A stretch of 5,600 nt of DNA from Deltaproteobacteria bacterium (GTDB lineage: Bacteria; Myxococcota; XYA12-FULL-58-9; JAUUZB01), in NCBI GenBank assembly GCA_030590185.1, contig JAUUZB010000347.1:1-5600 (forward strand), given 5' to 3'. The position numbers and the translations under genes are program-made. The notes below the pieces were generated by a model that saw only the letters and a list, made by a program, of their open reading frames with translations, did not search any database and was not told where the DNA came from. This document shows positions 4,938 to 5,600 of the stretch, one piece after another. Numbering within the stretch: position 1 is the stretch's first letter; each line of letters begins with the position of its first letter.

Positions 4938-5600
4938 ATGTTGTTCAATCACGAGCTGGTCGAGAACTACGAATTCAAGGGCGTGCGCTACGAGCTGCGG
5001 GCGGCCCAGACGCCCGAGGGCGAGCCGGTGGAGGGCCTGCACAACGCCTGGATCTGGTTGGACAACCCCAAGCAGTTCAACTCCTACACCACCGACATGG
5101 TCAAGTCGGTGATCATGGCCTTCCGCAAGGCCTCCATGGATCGCAGCGTCAACTGCATCATCTTCACCGCGGTCGGCGACCGGGCCTTTTGCACCGGCGG
5201 TAACACCAAGGAGTACGCCGAGTACTACGCGGGCAACCCGCAGGAGTACCAGCAGTACATGCGCCTGTTTAACGATATGGTGACCAACATCCTGATCGCC
5301 GAGAAGCCGGTAGTTTGCCGGGTCAACGGCATGCGCATCGCGGGCGGCCAGGAGATCGGCATGGCCTGCGACTTCACCGTCTCCTCGGACCTGGCGCGTT
5401 TCGGCCAAGCCGGCCCCAAGCACGGCTCAGCCCCGGTCGGCGGCTCCACCGATTTCCTCGCCCTCTTCGTCGGCATCGAGCGCGCCATGTGGAGCGGCAC
5501 CCTGTGCGAGACCTGGACCGCTCACCAGGCCAAGAACCTCGGCCTGATCCACGACATCGCGCCCGCCCTCAAGGTGGACGGCGAGTTCGTGCCCAACCCG
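4938..5600 (+). CDS. bamA: 6-oxocyclohex-1-ene-1-carbonyl-CoA hydrolase, N-terminal part (3' end outside window)
   Basis: This frame stays open from the ATG to the right edge, 221 codons. From memory it closely resembles BamA of Geobacter and Oah of Thauera, including NPKQFNSYTT, AFCTGGNTKEYAEYYAG (84-100), MRLFNDMV, RVNGMRIAGGQEIGMACDF (128-146) and FGQAGPKHGS (155-164). BamA/Oah is a cytoplasmic crotonase-family enzyme of anaerobic benzoyl-CoA degradation. It hydrates and hydrolytically opens the ring of 6-oxocyclohex-1-enecarbonyl-CoA to give 3-hydroxypimelyl-CoA. Full-length enzymes are about 360-380 residues, so roughly 150 should lie beyond the edge. Compared by eye with enoyl-CoA hydratase, the first catalytic glutamate is kept (Glu139) but the second is replaced (Gly159), which argues against an ordinary hydratase. 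Good Shine-Dalgarno. Other pathway genes may follow to the right. Confidence 0.9.
   Translation, partial: MLFNHELVENYEFKGVRYELRAAQTPEGEPVEGLHNAWIWLDNPKQFNSYTTDMVKSVIMAFRKASMDRSVNCIIFTAVGDRAFCTGGNTKEYAEYYAGNPQEYQQYMRLFNDMVTNILIAEKPVVCRVNGMRIAGGQEIGMACDFTVSSDLARFGQAGPKHGSAPVGGSTDFLALFVGIERAMWSGTLCETWTAHQAKNLGLIHDIAPALKVDGEFVPNP

Noticed and set aside
4920..5423. 167-codon open frame on the - strand over the start of bamA
   Set aside because: It opposes a frame with strong family resemblance and a good Shine-Dalgarno. It is a GC-rich shadow frame.

Overview
The window is GC-rich and gene-dense, and all four genes lie on the + strand. Two clues point to the host. The first is a very large cysteine-rich lipoprotein built from small disulfide modules, a protein style I associate with Myxococcota and related deltaproteobacterial lineages. 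The second is the start of a bamA/oah-type gene for ring-opening 6-oxocyclohex-1-ene-1-carbonyl-CoA hydrolase, a marker of anaerobic benzoyl-CoA degradation. My best guess is an anaerobic or facultative, probably uncultured, Myxococcota- or Desulfobacterota-like bacterium. No marker gene here fixes the taxonomy.

Layout: (1) bases 2-658 hold the 3' part of a PIG-L/LmbE-type zinc deacetylase gene that runs off the left edge. (2) Bases 659-813 are a leader with an imperfect hairpin, a TTGACA-type promoter candidate, a 12-bp palindrome and a strong Shine-Dalgarno. (3) Bases 814-3219 encode an 801-residue lipoprotein with about 123 cysteines and a single lysine, including three antistasin-like repeats. 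A strong GC-rich hairpin follows at 3247-3285. (4) Bases 3351-4775 encode a 474-residue B12-binding-domain radical SAM protein. It starts at GTG with no visible Shine-Dalgarno and may be leaderless. (5) Bases 4776-4937 are a second leader, with adjacent palindromes, a TTGACA box and a strong Shine-Dalgarno. (6) Bases 4938-5600 are the first 221 codons of the BamA-like hydrolase, open at the right edge.

The genes look like separate transcription units, with gaps of 131-162 bp and a terminator-like hairpin between genes two and three. I see no common pathway. The lipoprotein should act at the cell surface, the hydrolase in central anaerobic aromatic catabolism in the cytoplasm, and the roles of the deacetylase and radical SAM protein are open. 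No mobile elements, CRISPR arrays, tRNA or rRNA genes were seen.

The most unusual item is the lipoprotein: an acidic, nearly lysine-free cysteine scaffold whose antistasin-like units lack the basic P1 residue of the leech inhibitors.
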